Below are positions 49,242-58,401 of a stretch of 64,000 nt of DNA, in pieces; position 1 is the stretch's first letter; every line of letters begins with the position of its first letter. The notes beneath the pieces were generated by a model, which saw only the letters and a list, made by a program, of their open reading frames with translations, was not told the origin of the DNA and did no database searches. Position numbers and translations under genes: made by a program. Source of the stretch: Mycolicibacterium sp. MU0050 (GTDB taxonomy: Bacteria; Actinomycetota; Actinomycetes; Mycobacteriales; Mycobacteriaceae); assembly GCF_963378085.1 (NCBI RefSeq), contig NZ_OY726395.1, positions 806,001-870,000 on the forward strand, read 5' to 3'.

Positions 49242-50216
49242 CGGCGCTACGCCGAACTTTTTCTTGTACGCCATCGCGAAGCGGCCCAGATTCGCGAAAC
49301 CCCATGTGTGCGCGATCTCGGCCACGCCGGTCGTCGACGGATCCGCCGTGATCAACGCCGCATGAACGCGGTCGAGCCGGACGTCGCGCAGATAGGCCAT
49401 CGGTGTCATCCCCACATACTCCTGGAAGGACTCCTGCAGTCGGCGCACGCTGCATCCGCCGATGTTGGCCAGGTCGGCGGCGGTGAATGCACGATGCGGG
49501 TACTCCTCGATCGCGTCGATGACCAGCTTCACGGTGCGCGGGCGCAACACCTCGCTCGGCCCCTGCAGTTCGTTCTGGAAGCGGTGGCCGGCAGCGAAGA
49601 TCAGGCCCATCACAATGCCGTCTTCGAGGTGGCTTGCCAGCAAGGGATAGCGAGCCAGGGCAGCGGTTCGGTCGGCGGATCGAAGCTCGCGATCCAGTTG
49701 CTGGACCATCCGCCACCAGGTGGCGCCCAGTCCCGAATCGATTTGCAGCGATGCGTCGAAATCCACCGTGTCCACCTCGGATCGGCCGAGGATCGACTGC
49801 AGGCGATCCTCGACCGCTGCCCGGTCGATCTTGATGGTGAGCACCCGACTCGCCGCGTACCACTTGCGCAGGAGGGTGTGCCCTGTCGGGCGGTAGATCG
49901 TGGCTACCCGCGGAGTTGCCTGGGTGAGGGTGTGCGCGACCTTGGAGTCGATCGCTCCGCTGAGTGGGACGTTGACATGGTAGGCGGTGCGAAGCTCCGC
50001 GCAGTCGATCTCCACGTCGGAGGCGTAGGTCAGTTCACCAAGCGTCAGAGAGTTCAGCGTGCTGGTTCGCAGGACCATCTCGAAGGGGACCGATCGGTCG
50101 AGAACCTTCATCCGCTGCGGATAGTAAGAGCTGCTGCCGAGCTCCTGCGCCTGCTCCGGGTCCGCGGCCACCTGGGTGCGGACGGGGATCCGACCCGCGC
50201 CGCCAAGAGTTTTCAA
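49221..50216 (-). CDS. AraC family transcriptional regulator
   Basis: This 331-residue regulator has an AraC-binding-like N-terminal domain (VPFEMVLRTSTLNSLTLGEL, RPTGHTLLRKWYA) similar to AraC_binding_2 proteins, and a C-terminal double HTH: LANIGGCSVRRLQESFQEYV and VAEIAHTWGFANLGRFAMAY, then KKKFGVAP. The TTG at 50216 has AGGAG 5 bp upstream, which supports this rare start. It lies downstream of the first P450 on the same strand and overlaps the convergent LuxR-type gene by 21 bp. It is a likely regulator of the P450/hydroquinone genes. Confidence 0.85.
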   Translation of the reverse strand: MKTLGGAGRIPVRTQVAADPEQAQELGSSSYYPQRMKVLDRSVPFEMVLRTSTLNSLTLGELTYASDVEIDCAELRTAYHVNVPLSGAIDSKVAHTLTQATPRVATIYRPTGHTLLRKWYAASRVLTIKIDRAAVEDRLQSILGRSEVDTVDFDASLQIDSGLGATWWRMVQQLDRELRSADRTAALARYPLLASHLEDGIVMGLIFAAGHRFQNELQGPSEVLRPRTVKLVIDAIEEYPHRAFTAADLANIGGCSVRRLQESFQEYVGMTPMAYLRDVRLDRVHAALITADPSTTGVAEIAHTWGFANLGRFAMAYKKKFGVAPSATLRG

Positions 50217-50344
50217 CCCCGCTCCTATCTGTCGTAGCGCTTCCCTGCCCCGGTTCCGGCGCTGGTCAACTCACTGGTGAGGCTACCCATAGAACCGAAT
50301 TGTCGTGATCGATCCGGGGATTCGGTCCGATGGGCTGACCGCGG

Positions 50345-51535
50345 TCAGTGAACGGTGACCTCGAGGCGGTTGAAGCCCCGCAAGACGTGATTGAGCGCCC
50401 GCTCCGGCGAACCCGATATCTCGAACCGTTCGACGCGGGCGATGAGCGCCTCAAGTACCGCACCGATCTCCATCTTCGCCAGGTTCATTCCTAGGCACGC
50501 GTGTGGCCCGGCCCCGAACCCGAGATGGTCGATGGGGTTCCGACGGACGTCGAACCGGTCGGGATCGGGATACTTGACGGGATCACGATTGGCTGCACCC
50601 CAGAGGATCAGCGCGCGCGAACCTGCGGGCAGCGTGGCGTCGCCGAACACCGCATCTTGCAGCAGATAACGGGACCACCCCTGGATCGGCGACTCCATCC
50701 TGAGCACTTCATTGATGGCACTCGGGATGAGCTCCGCGTTGCCGCGCACGGCGTCCCACTGATCGGGGTGCTCCGCGAACAGATAAACCGCGCTGGCGAT
50801 GGCAGAGATCGTGGTGTCGAGGCTCGGGCCCATGTAGTCGATCATCAACGCCGGGCATGCCGATGGGTCGATGACTCCGCGTGCTGCGGCGTGGTGCACC
50901 GCCTCAGCCCAGCTGCCTGGTTTCAGCTTGCCGGGCACCGCCTGCGTCGTCGCGTATTCCACCATCTCCTCCAGCACGGGCATCGAAGCACGGGTGCGCT
51001 CGTTGTCCGGGCCGAAGCAGTTGAACATCTGCGTGGCCCACACCAACATCTGGCTGCGGCCCTCCTCGGGCAGTCCCACCAGGTTCGCAACGATGTTGAC
51101 CGGCAGATGCTGGGCTAGATCGGTCACCGCGTCGAATGTCTTGCGCATTACTAGGTCATCGACGAGTTCCTTTGCCATCGAGTCGATCTGCGGTTTGAGA
51201 GGTTGCAGGGCCCGGGGCGTGAGCGGATCGATGATCACTCTGCGCTGAGCCGCGTGCCGTTCGCCGTCACTGCACAGCGTGTTGCCCCGCAACACCTGGT
51301 TCATCGTCTCGTTCATCATCACGCCGCTGGCCGAGGAGAACGTCTGCCAGTTGGTCAGGGCCCGCTTCGCCTCGGCGTAACCGGTGAAGGCATACATCTG
51401 GAGGTCGGTCAGCCAGGCGATGCTGCCCAGCTCACGCAGCTGGCGATAACCTTCCCACGGGTCGAGTAATTGTGCCGGAGCGTAGAGGTCGATCGATGAA
51501 TGCGGGACTCCGGCTCCCAATTTTTCGTCAACCAT
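50345..51535 (-). CDS. Cytochrome P450, CYP199-like
   Basis: This 396-residue P450 has the heme motif HLGFGAGPHACLGM (Cys347), an I-helix SLDTTISA, and an ExxR pair at Glu276-Arg279. Its overall pattern (FNCFGPDNE, ESPIQ, AANRDPVKYPDPDRFD) resembles CYP199A enzymes, which demethylate or hydroxylate para-substituted benzoates. The ATG at 51535 has GGAGG 4 bp upstream. It diverges from the PDR-type reductase and is followed by the AraC regulator. The substrate is inferred, not shown. Confidence 0.82.
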   Translation of the reverse strand: MVDEKLGAGVPHSSIDLYAPAQLLDPWEGYRQLRELGSIAWLTDLQMYAFTGYAEAKRALTNWQTFSSASGVMMNETMNQVLRGNTLCSDGERHAAQRRVIIDPLTPRALQPLKPQIDSMAKELVDDLVMRKTFDAVTDLAQHLPVNIVANLVGLPEEGRSQMLVWATQMFNCFGPDNERTRASMPVLEEMVEYATTQAVPGKLKPGSWAEAVHHAAARGVIDPSACPALMIDYMGPSLDTTISAIASAVYLFAEHPDQWDAVRGNAELIPSAINEVLRMESPIQGWSRYLLQDAVFGDATLPAGSRALILWGAANRDPVKYPDPDRFDVRRNPIDHLGFGAGPHACLGMNLAKMEIGAVLEALIARVERFEISGSPERALNHVLRGFNRLEVTVH

Positions 51536-51941
51536 GTTGCCTCCTGGCGTTCGCAGTTGGGAATTGGTGCCTGGTCGTGGACCGGCACTCAGCGCTGTGG
51601 GTCTGTCACGGCGGTCACCGCACGTCCTGTGGGACAGCACTATTCGTTGAATGAAAAGTACTTCGGTAGACGGAAACTATCCGGTATCTTTCAACACAAG
51701 TCAAGGGGATGCCCACGCAGGTGGCCACACCGCGAGGAATCCGAGCGCCTCCGACCGTCGCCCTGTCGTCTCGGCGCGTGTGCGCAACGAGGGTGTGATC
51801 GGGCTGCGAATGTCCCACCCAGGTGGGCGCCCTCACATTCGTCGCGCAATCTGACCAGTTGCCGCGCAAACGGGGTAGTTCACCACGTCGACCAGCCATA
51901 ACGTCATCCACACACCTCGCGCATCGTTAAAGGCATGGCAC
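51536..51941. promoter_or_regulatory. Divergent control region of P450 and hydroquinone operon
   Basis: This 406-bp gap separates the CYP199-like gene from the reductase gene. It holds an inverted repeat at 51807-51841: outer arms CGAATGT (51807-51813) and ACATTCG (51835-51841), and an inner CCCACC/GGTGGG pair (51814-51827). An AT-richer block at 51635-51700 may hold promoters. No ORF here is convincing. AraC or IclR binding is likely. Confidence 0.55.
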
Positions 51942-52910
51942 ATGAACTCCTCAGAAACACTGTGGGTCACCGTTTCCCAGGTCACCCACGAAGCCGACGA
52001 CATCCGCTCGTTCGAGCTACGTCCCCTCGACGGTGGCCCGTTGCCGCCGTTCGAGGCCGGCGCACACGTCGACGTGCACATCGGTACCCAGTACATCCGG
52101 CAGTACTCGCTGTGCAACAACCCCGCCGAACGCGACCGCTACGAGATCGGTGTGCTCAACGACCGCACCGGCCGCGGCGGATCCACCGCGCTGTTCGAGC
52201 TCTTCGAGGTAGGGCACAAGGTTCAGATCAGCGTGCCGCGCAACCACTTCCGGGTCGATCCTGAAGCGGAGCATGTTCTGCTCATCGGCGCTGGGATCGG
52301 CATCACACCCCTGCTTTCCATGGCCGAGCAACTGCACTCGGCCGACAGATCGTTCGAGCTCGTGTACCGGTCGAGGTGCCGGGAACGCGCCGGGTTCGTC
52401 GAACGGATCAACACCGCACCCTGGTCCGGTCAGGCGCAGATCTACCTGAGTAGCGAGCTCGTACAGCCGTTCGAGCTCGATACGGTGCTGGCCTCGGCGG
52501 CGTCGGGCACACAGGTGTATACGTGCGGCCCGGAGGGGTTCATCGCGGCCGTGGAAGCCGCTGCCGGCCGGGCGTTGTTGTCGCCCTCGGCCGTGCGCAA
52601 GGAACTGTTCACCAATGCCAACCTGAACACCGCCACCGGCGAACGGGAGTTCAAGGTCACCCTCGCCCAATCCGGTGGCACCTACACCATTCCGGTGGGC
52701 CGCTCCGTCGTCGATGTGCTGCAAGAAGAGGGCGTCGACGTGCTGGTCTCCTGCGAATCGGGCGTGTGTGGATCCTGTGTCGTCGGTGTCATCGACGGGG
52801 TGCCCGAGCACCGCGACGTCTTTCTCACCGACGAAGAACGTGCCTCCAACGCGGAGTTCACCCCCTGCTGTTCCCGCGCTGTGGGCGACCACCTCACTAT
52901 CGACCTCTGA
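51942..52910 (+). CDS. PDR-type oxygenase reductase (flavin + 2Fe-2S)
   Basis: This 322-residue reductase has an N-terminal flavin domain (RQYSLCN), an NAD domain (IGAGIGITPLLSMAEQL, VYTCGPEGFI) and a C-terminal plant-type 2Fe-2S domain (SCESGVCGSC, then a fourth Cys in FTPCCSRA). This is the phthalate dioxygenase reductase/VanB order. No Rieske oxygenase partner is nearby, so it probably feeds the P450 that starts 47 bp downstream. It begins the main catabolic operon. The ATG at 51942 is accepted although its ribosome site is weak. Confidence 0.87.
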   Translation: MNSSETLWVTVSQVTHEADDIRSFELRPLDGGPLPPFEAGAHVDVHIGTQYIRQYSLCNNPAERDRYEIGVLNDRTGRGGSTALFELFEVGHKVQISVPRNHFRVDPEAEHVLLIGAGIGITPLLSMAEQLHSADRSFELVYRSRCRERAGFVERINTAPWSGQAQIYLSSELVQPFELDTVLASAASGTQVYTCGPEGFIAAVEAAAGRALLSPSAVRKELFTNANLNTATGEREFKVTLAQSGGTYTIPVGRSVVDVLQEEGVDVLVSCESGVCGSCVVGVIDGVPEHRDVFLTDEERASNAEFTPCCSRAVGDHLTIDL

Positions 52911-52957
52911 CGTCCCCAGACCCCTGTCCAGCGCCAACCAGAGAAAGAGGAAAACGA

Positions 52958-54250
52958 ATGACAAGCACCGTATCGAAGTGCCCCGTGTCGAAGTTTGCCG
53001 CGGACTTCAACCCGTTCACCAATCCGTACCTGGCCGATCCCTACACGCCGCTGGCGCAGGCTCGGCGGGAGGAGCCGGTCTTCTACAGTCCCGAGTTGGA
53101 CTACTTCGTCGTCACTCGCTATGCAGATGTACGCGCGATCTTCCGTGACATCAAGTCGTTCTCGGCCGAAATCGCGCTCGAGCCCATCACGCCGATGTTC
53201 GAGTCGTCGATCCAGAAGATCATCGAGGTCGGATACGTCCCCGGACCTGCGCTGGTGAACGAGGACGAGCCCGGACACATGAAGCGCCGGAGGCGGCTTT
53301 CCGGCATGTTCACGCCCGAGTCGGTGGCCGCGCTCGAACCCCGTATCCGTGCTCTGGTCAGCGGGTACATCGATGAATTCGTCCGGCGCGGCAACGCGGA
53401 CATCGTCGAGGACATGGTCTGGGAGGTGCCGGCGCTGGTCGCGTTCCTGTTCATGGGCGTTCCCGACGAGGACGTCCAGCGGGTCAAGCAGTTCGCCACC
53501 CGACGTACGTTGCTGACCTGGGGGCGGCCCAACGAGGCCGAGCAGAACACCCTGATCGACGAGATCGGCGACTACTGGAATTTCTGCAAACAGCACGTCG
53601 AGCGGACGCGGCAGAACATGGGCACCGACTTCGTCAGTGAGGTCATCCGTGCCAACGAGGAAGACCCGGAACTGTTCGACGAGATCTCGATGTACAACCT
53701 CATGCTGAACTTCCTGTTCGCGGCGCATGAAACCACAACCAACGCCTCGGCCAACGGCATCAAGACCCTGCTCGAGCATCCCGACCAGTGGCGGGCGATC
53801 TGCGAGGACCCCAGCCTCATTCCCAATGCCGTCGAGGAGATCCTTCGCTACAGCTCGTCCGTCATCGCCTGGCGCCGGCTCGCGCTGAAGACCGTGACCG
53901 TGGGTGGGGTCGAAATCCCCGAGGGCTCCAAGGTTCTGGTGGTCCTCGGCTCGGCAAACCATGACGAGGAGATGTTCGCTGACGGCAAGCAGTTCGACAT
54001 CCGTCGCGAGGGGGCGGCACGACACCTGTCCTTCGGTATCGGCACGCACACCTGCCTGGGCGCCCCGGTGGCCCGACTGGAGATGAGGGTCATCATCGAG
54101 GAGTTGACCCGACGGCTGCCGCATCTGCAGATCAAGCCCGGTCAGACGTTCACGTATTCCCCGAACACCTCGTTCCGAGGACCGGAACACGTACTCGTGC
54201 AATGGGATCCGACTCAGAACCCGGTGCCCGAAGACCGTCCGCTGAGCTGA
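52958..54250 (+). CDS. Cytochrome P450 in hydroquinone operon
   Basis: This 430-residue P450 has the heme motif HLSFGIGTHTCLGA (Cys366), the I-helix AAHETT (255-260), and ExxR at Glu294-Arg297. The N-terminal block (PVFYSPELDYFVVTRYADVR) and LLTWGRPNEAEQ recall CYP116-type P450s, which in fused form use a PDR-like reductase; here that reductase is the neighbouring gene. It probably O-dealkylates or ipso-hydroxylates a para-substituted phenol to hydroquinone (inference from the operon). The ATG at 52958 has GAGAAAGAGG upstream. Confidence 0.85.
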   Translation: MTSTVSKCPVSKFAADFNPFTNPYLADPYTPLAQARREEPVFYSPELDYFVVTRYADVRAIFRDIKSFSAEIALEPITPMFESSIQKIIEVGYVPGPALVNEDEPGHMKRRRRLSGMFTPESVAALEPRIRALVSGYIDEFVRRGNADIVEDMVWEVPALVAFLFMGVPDEDVQRVKQFATRRTLLTWGRPNEAEQNTLIDEIGDYWNFCKQHVERTRQNMGTDFVSEVIRANEEDPELFDEISMYNLMLNFLFAAHETTTNASANGIKTLLEHPDQWRAICEDPSLIPNAVEEILRYSSSVIAWRRLALKTVTVGGVEIPEGSKVLVVLGSANHDEEMFADGKQFDIRREGAARHLSFGIGTHTCLGAPVARLEMRVIIEELTRRLPHLQIKPGQTFTYSPNTSFRGPEHVLVQWDPTQNPVPEDRPLS

Positions 54251-54271
54251 CACAGACTAGGAGAACGGGAT

Positions 54272-54775
54272 ATGACCACCTACACCACCCGGTTCGGGTC
54301 ACTGGATTCCTACGATCCGGGCAAAGTTGTCATCGTCGACGATGATCCCCGCAACTACGCCTTCTCCAACGTGTTCGACGTGGCGTCGCGGGCCCAGCCG
54401 TTCGAGAAGATCGCAGTGGCCAAGAACCTCGAATACGTGCTCGAGGTCGTCCGTGTCGAGAACACCTCGCCCTGGCGCACCTGCGCGCACGACGAGTTCG
54501 CGCTGGTGATGGACGGAGAGGTCACGTTCGAATTCGTCGACCTGGACACACCGCCCGACAACCTGCCCGACGGTGGGTCCGTTGCCCTGACCGGCGAACC
54601 GTCCGGCCCCGAAATGGGCACCGTCATCGCCCACCAGGGACACATGGCACTCCTGCCCGCCGGCTCGGCGTATCGCTACTCGGCTCCCCGCCCGGCGGTG
54701 CTGCTGCTGCAGACGGTCGAGGGGCCGGACACCGTGTACCGCTGGTCCGAGATCTGCCAGACCACCATCAACTAA
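54272..54775 (+). CDS. hapC: Hydroquinone 1,2-dioxygenase small subunit
   Basis: This 167-residue cupin-like protein matches the size of the small (about 19 kDa) subunit of two-component Fe(II) hydroquinone dioxygenases (HapC/PnpC/HqdA). It contains RTCAHDEFALVMDGEVTFEF and IAHQGHMALLPAGSAY. Pairing with the 335-residue large subunit 12 bp downstream supports the call. The small subunit is needed for substrate binding and activity, while iron is held by the large subunit. A GGAG site precedes the ATG. Confidence 0.88.
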   Translation: MTTYTTRFGSLDSYDPGKVVIVDDDPRNYAFSNVFDVASRAQPFEKIAVAKNLEYVLEVVRVENTSPWRTCAHDEFALVMDGEVTFEFVDLDTPPDNLPDGGSVALTGEPSGPEMGTVIAHQGHMALLPAGSAYRYSAPRPAVLLLQTVEGPDTVYRWSEICQTTIN

Positions 54776-54787
54776 GGAGCCGTGACG

Positions 54788-55795
54788 ATGAGCACCGACA
54801 CCATCAGACCCGACGTGAGCCCGGCGGAGGGAAGCCGACCGACCAACACCCACGGGTACCGCGAATTCGAGCTCGGGGCGTTCCATCTCAGCCGCGACGA
54901 GTACTTCGCCTACATCACCTGGCCGACCGGCCAGCACGTGATGAGTGTCGACTCCTTCCTGCGCGCGCTGCAACGCGACGTCGCGTGGGATTTCTTCTAC
55001 GGGATCGTGAACTTCGACGGTGTGTTCGGCACCACCAACCACTACGGCACCGTCGACGTCTTCGCCGGCCGGTACAACGATGCGTACCGGAAGGCCGAGC
55101 TCGATCACGTTGAAACGCTGGACACACCGGTGATCCGGGAGGTCTTCGTCGACATCATCAAGGACTGGACCAATGCCGGATTCGACCCGTTCGCGTCGCC
55201 GGCGGAGACCGGAAGCGCGTTCGGCGTCAAGCGGGGCGACAACCACGAGGCGGTGAGCCGTGAGCGGGTGACCGCGCAGCGGATGGTCGGCGTGGCCGGC
55301 GACGAGCAGCCGCGCAGCGACGACTCCGGGTACCCGATCAACCGGCAGTTCCTCGATGTTCCGCAAGATGAGCCGCAGGTCAAGCCGGAACCGGGATACG
55401 AGGACCGCATCGCGGCATTCAGTTTGAAGGCCTACCTGTCGCGCTCGGACGTCACCTGGAATCCCAGCGTGGTGTCGGTGTGCCGGGAGTCGCTGATGTG
55501 CCCGACGACCGAGGAGTACATCCTGCCGATCATCCACGGCAACGATCGCTCCGAGTGGTTCATCCAGCTCTCGGACGAGATCACGTGGGAGGTGGAGGAC
55601 CGCGATACCGGGCGCAAGCGCGCAACGGTGGTGATGAAGCCCGGCGACGTGGCGGCCATGCCGGCCGACATCCGGCACCAGGGCTATTCGCCCAAGCGCT
55701 CGATGCTGCTGGTCTGGGAGAACAACAGCAGTCTGATCCCCGAACTCATTGCCGAGGGCAAGATCTCGCCGCAACCGGTGGAGTTCGCCGGATGA
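54788..55795 (+). CDS. hapD: Hydroquinone 1,2-dioxygenase large subunit
   Basis: This 335-residue subunit carries the iron site of the PnpD/HapD family at the exact family spacing. His250, Asn252 and Glu256 lie in IHGNDRSEWF, and His297 lies in PADIRHQGYS, corresponding to PnpD His256, Asn258, Glu262 and His303. The enzyme opens hydroquinone to 4-hydroxymuconic semialdehyde. The ATG at 54788 has AAGGAG 8 bp upstream and is better placed than the GTG at 54782. Its stop overlaps the ALDH start (ATGA). Confidence 0.93.
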   Translation: MSTDTIRPDVSPAEGSRPTNTHGYREFELGAFHLSRDEYFAYITWPTGQHVMSVDSFLRALQRDVAWDFFYGIVNFDGVFGTTNHYGTVDVFAGRYNDAYRKAELDHVETLDTPVIREVFVDIIKDWTNAGFDPFASPAETGSAFGVKRGDNHEAVSRERVTAQRMVGVAGDEQPRSDDSGYPINRQFLDVPQDEPQVKPEPGYEDRIAAFSLKAYLSRSDVTWNPSVVSVCRESLMCPTTEEYILPIIHGNDRSEWFIQLSDEITWEVEDRDTGRKRATVVMKPGDVAAMPADIRHQGYSPKRSMLLVWENNSSLIPELIAEGKISPQPVEFAG

Positions 55796-57264
55796 ACACC
55801 CCCAACCAGCTCTTCATCGACGGCGAGTTCGTCGACGCGCTCGCCGGCGGGACGGTGGCGGTCCACGACCCGCACGACGGGTCGAAACTGACCGACATCG
55901 CCGAAGGGCGCGGCGAGGACATCGACCGGGCCGTGGCGGCGGCGCGCAAGGCGGCCACAGATTGGGCGGCGACGCCCGCCGCGGACCGCGGTCGGCTGCT
56001 GTTGCGGCTGGCGGACGCGATCGAGGCGAGCGGGGACGAACTGGCCCTGCTCGAAACCCGCGACACCGGGCACCCGATCAGGGACACGACCCGCCTGGAC
56101 GTGCCGAGAACCGCGGCGACCTTCCGGTATTTCGGCGGCATCGCCGACAAGTATCAGGGCAGCGTGGTGCCGGTGGAGCGGGGCTTCCTCAACTACGTCC
56201 AACGCAAGCCGGTGGGGGTGGCCGGATCGATCGTGCCCTGGAACTTCCCGCTGATGTTCACCAGTTGGAAGCTGGGCCCGGCGCTCGCGGCCGGCAACAC
56301 CGCCGTGATGAAGCCCAGTGAACTGACTCCGCTGTCGACGTTGCGGCTGGCCGAGTTGATCGCCGAGGTCGGGATTCCGCCGGGGGTGGTCAACATCGTT
56401 CCCGGTTACGGGGACACGGCGGGTCAGCACCTGGCCGAGCACCCCGACGTCGACAAGATCTCGTTCACCGGGTCGACGCAGGTGGGCCGCGGCGTGGTGC
56501 ATGCCAGTGCCGGGAATCTGAAGCGGGTCCAACTCGAACTCGGCGGCAAGGGAGCCAACATCGTCTTTGCCGACGCCGACATCGACCAGGCCGTCCAGGG
56601 TTCGGCGTTCGCCATCTTCCACAACCAGGGGCAAGCCTGTATCGCCGGCAGCCGACTGCTCCTGCACGAATCGATTGCCGACGAGTTTCGGGAGAAGTTT
56701 CTGGCGCTGGCGGCGTCGATCCGGGTCGGGGATCCCAAGGACCCCGGAACCGAGATGGGGCCACTGACCAGCTCCCTGCACCAGCAGCGGGTGCTGGAGT
56801 GGGTCGATACGGCGCGAACGGAAGGATGCCAGATCCTGCTCGGCGGCACCGTGCCGGACGAGGCCCCCGCAGCGGGCTGTTATGTCGCACCGACCGTCGT
56901 GGCGGCGGCCACCGGCACGCGAGTCACCCTCGAGGAGGTGTTCGGTCCCTTCGTCACGGTCGGCACATTCACCACCGATGACGATGCGCTGACCCAGGCC
57001 AACGCCACCCAATACGGCCTCGGGGCCGGGTTGTGGACCACGGACCTGGCCCGCGCGCATCGGTTCTCCGACCAGCTGCGAGCCGGAATGGTGTGGGTCA
57101 ACAGCTACAAACGGGTAAATCCCGGGTCACCCTTCGGTGGCGTCGGGGGATCGGGCTACGGCCGAGAGATGGGATTCGAGGCTATGCACGAATATACCGA
57201 GGCACAGTCGATCTGGATCAATACCGAGCGACTCCCACCCTGGTACCCGCGCGACCAGGCCTGA
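55792..57264 (+). CDS. hapE: Aldehyde dehydrogenase (4-hydroxymuconic semialdehyde)
   Basis: This 490-residue ALDH has the NAD fold with GSIVPWNFPL and SFTGSTQVG, general-base Glu in LELGGKGANIVFADAD, and the nucleophile Cys in NQGQACIAGSR, with FGPFVTVGTF near the end. In hydroquinone pathways this position is filled by the dehydrogenase that oxidises 4-hydroxymuconic semialdehyde to maleylacetate (HapE/PnpE). Translation is coupled to hapD by a 4-bp overlap. The specificity assignment rests on context. Confidence 0.87.
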   Translation: MNTPNQLFIDGEFVDALAGGTVAVHDPHDGSKLTDIAEGRGEDIDRAVAAARKAATDWAATPAADRGRLLLRLADAIEASGDELALLETRDTGHPIRDTTRLDVPRTAATFRYFGGIADKYQGSVVPVERGFLNYVQRKPVGVAGSIVPWNFPLMFTSWKLGPALAAGNTAVMKPSELTPLSTLRLAELIAEVGIPPGVVNIVPGYGDTAGQHLAEHPDVDKISFTGSTQVGRGVVHASAGNLKRVQLELGGKGANIVFADADIDQAVQGSAFAIFHNQGQACIAGSRLLLHESIADEFREKFLALAASIRVGDPKDPGTEMGPLTSSLHQQRVLEWVDTARTEGCQILLGGTVPDEAPAAGCYVAPTVVAAATGTRVTLEEVFGPFVTVGTFTTDDDALTQANATQYGLGAGLWTTDLARAHRFSDQLRAGMVWVNSYKRVNPGSPFGGVGGSGYGREMGFEAMHEYTEAQSIWINTERLPPWYPRDQA

Positions 57265-57291
57265 CCGTTAGCTCTGTGAGGAAGTACGACA

Positions 57292-58401
57292 ATGAACCGA
57301 TTCATCCGCGAAAGTCTGCCCAGCCGAATAGTTTTCGGTGGTAACAGACTCGAGAGCGAGCTCTACGGCGAGATCCGATTGCTCGGGTCGGTGGCTCCGT
57401 TGCTCATCTCCAACGCATCCACCGATTTGAACCAATTGGTCACCTCGCTGCACCCGGGCTGGGCCGGCCAGTGGACCGACGTGCGTCAGCACGTGCCCAC
57501 CGAGTTGGCCGACCGTTGCCATCAGCGGGCGGCAGATCTGAAGGCAGATCTCTTGGTCGCGGTGGGCGGCGGCAGTGCGACGGGGCTGGCGAAGGCCGTC
57601 GCGTACCGCAGTGGTCTCCGGATCCTGTGCGTACCAACCACCTACGCGGGATCGGAGATGACGCCGATCTGGGGCCAGACCGATGCGTTGAAGAAGACGA
57701 CGGCCCGCGACAACAAGGTGCTACCCGCGACGGTGATCTACGACCCCCTACTGCTCGTGCCGTTGCCGGGGCCGGTGGTAGCGGCAAGTGGCATGAACGC
57801 GCTGGCGCATTGCGTGGAGGCGTTGTACGCGCCCAAAGCCGACCCACTGAGCACGCTGATGGCGGTGGACGCCGCGGGGTTGTTGTTCGACCATCTGCGG
57901 GCGGCTGCGCAGGCGGCCCAGGGATCGGCGCGGGGGGAGATCTTGTGGGCGTCGTGTCTGGCTGGATCGGTGCTGGGGACCGTCGGGGGGTCGCTGCACC
58001 ATTCCATCTGTCACATCCTCGGCGGCCTGCACGAACTTCCGCACGCCGAGACTCACGCGGCCGTGCTGCCGCAGGCGCTGGCCTATCTACTCGATGCCGT
58101 GTCGCTCCGATTGCGGCCGCTGGCAGCACGACTCGGGGCTGTGGTCAATGAATTGCCGGGCATGATCTGGGATCTCGGCGCCAGCGTTGGCACACCGGCC
58201 GGGCTGTCCGAGATCGGCATCACCGAAGGCGACCTTCCGGGTATCGTGACGGCATTGCTGGATGCCAACCCGGCCGCGCCGGTGCCGTTGACACTCGAGG
58301 ACGCCACCGAGTTGGTCGACAGGCTGTTCCATGGCGATCGCCCGACTGCATCCCGGCCTGTCGCGGCCGCCGGCGCCGACAGGAGGGGTCGTGCCACCTA
58401 G
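57292..58401 (+). CDS. hapF: Maleylacetate reductase
   Basis: This 369-residue iron-containing alcohol dehydrogenase family protein has VAVGGGSATGLAKAVAYR, PTTYAGSEMTPIWG and the HHSICHILGGLHELPHAETH segment typical of maleylacetate reductases. It reduces maleylacetate to beta-ketoadipate with NAD(P)H. The conserved His residues remain although this subgroup generally does not need iron. It lies 27 bp after the ALDH and overlaps the next gene by 11 bp. Confidence 0.92.
   Translation: MNRFIRESLPSRIVFGGNRLESELYGEIRLLGSVAPLLISNASTDLNQLVTSLHPGWAGQWTDVRQHVPTELADRCHQRAADLKADLLVAVGGGSATGLAKAVAYRSGLRILCVPTTYAGSEMTPIWGQTDALKKTTARDNKVLPATVIYDPLLLVPLPGPVVAASGMNALAHCVEALYAPKADPLSTLMAVDAAGLLFDHLRAAAQAAQGSARGEILWASCLAGSVLGTVGGSLHHSICHILGGLHELPHAETHAAVLPQALAYLLDAVSLRLRPLAARLGAVVNELPGMIWDLGASVGTPAGLSEIGITEGDLPGIVTALLDANPAAPVPLTLEDATELVDRLFHGDRPTASRPVAAAGADRRGRAT

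Noticed and set aside
51942..52910. Vanillate O-demethylase reductase VanB
   Set aside because: Domain order fits, but there is no VanA-type Rieske oxygenase nearby; a P450 follows directly.
54272..58401. p-Nitrophenol degradation cluster
   Set aside because: Hydroquinone dioxygenase, ALDH and maleylacetate reductase match the lower pathway, but no p-nitrophenol monooxygenase or benzoquinone reductase gene is present.
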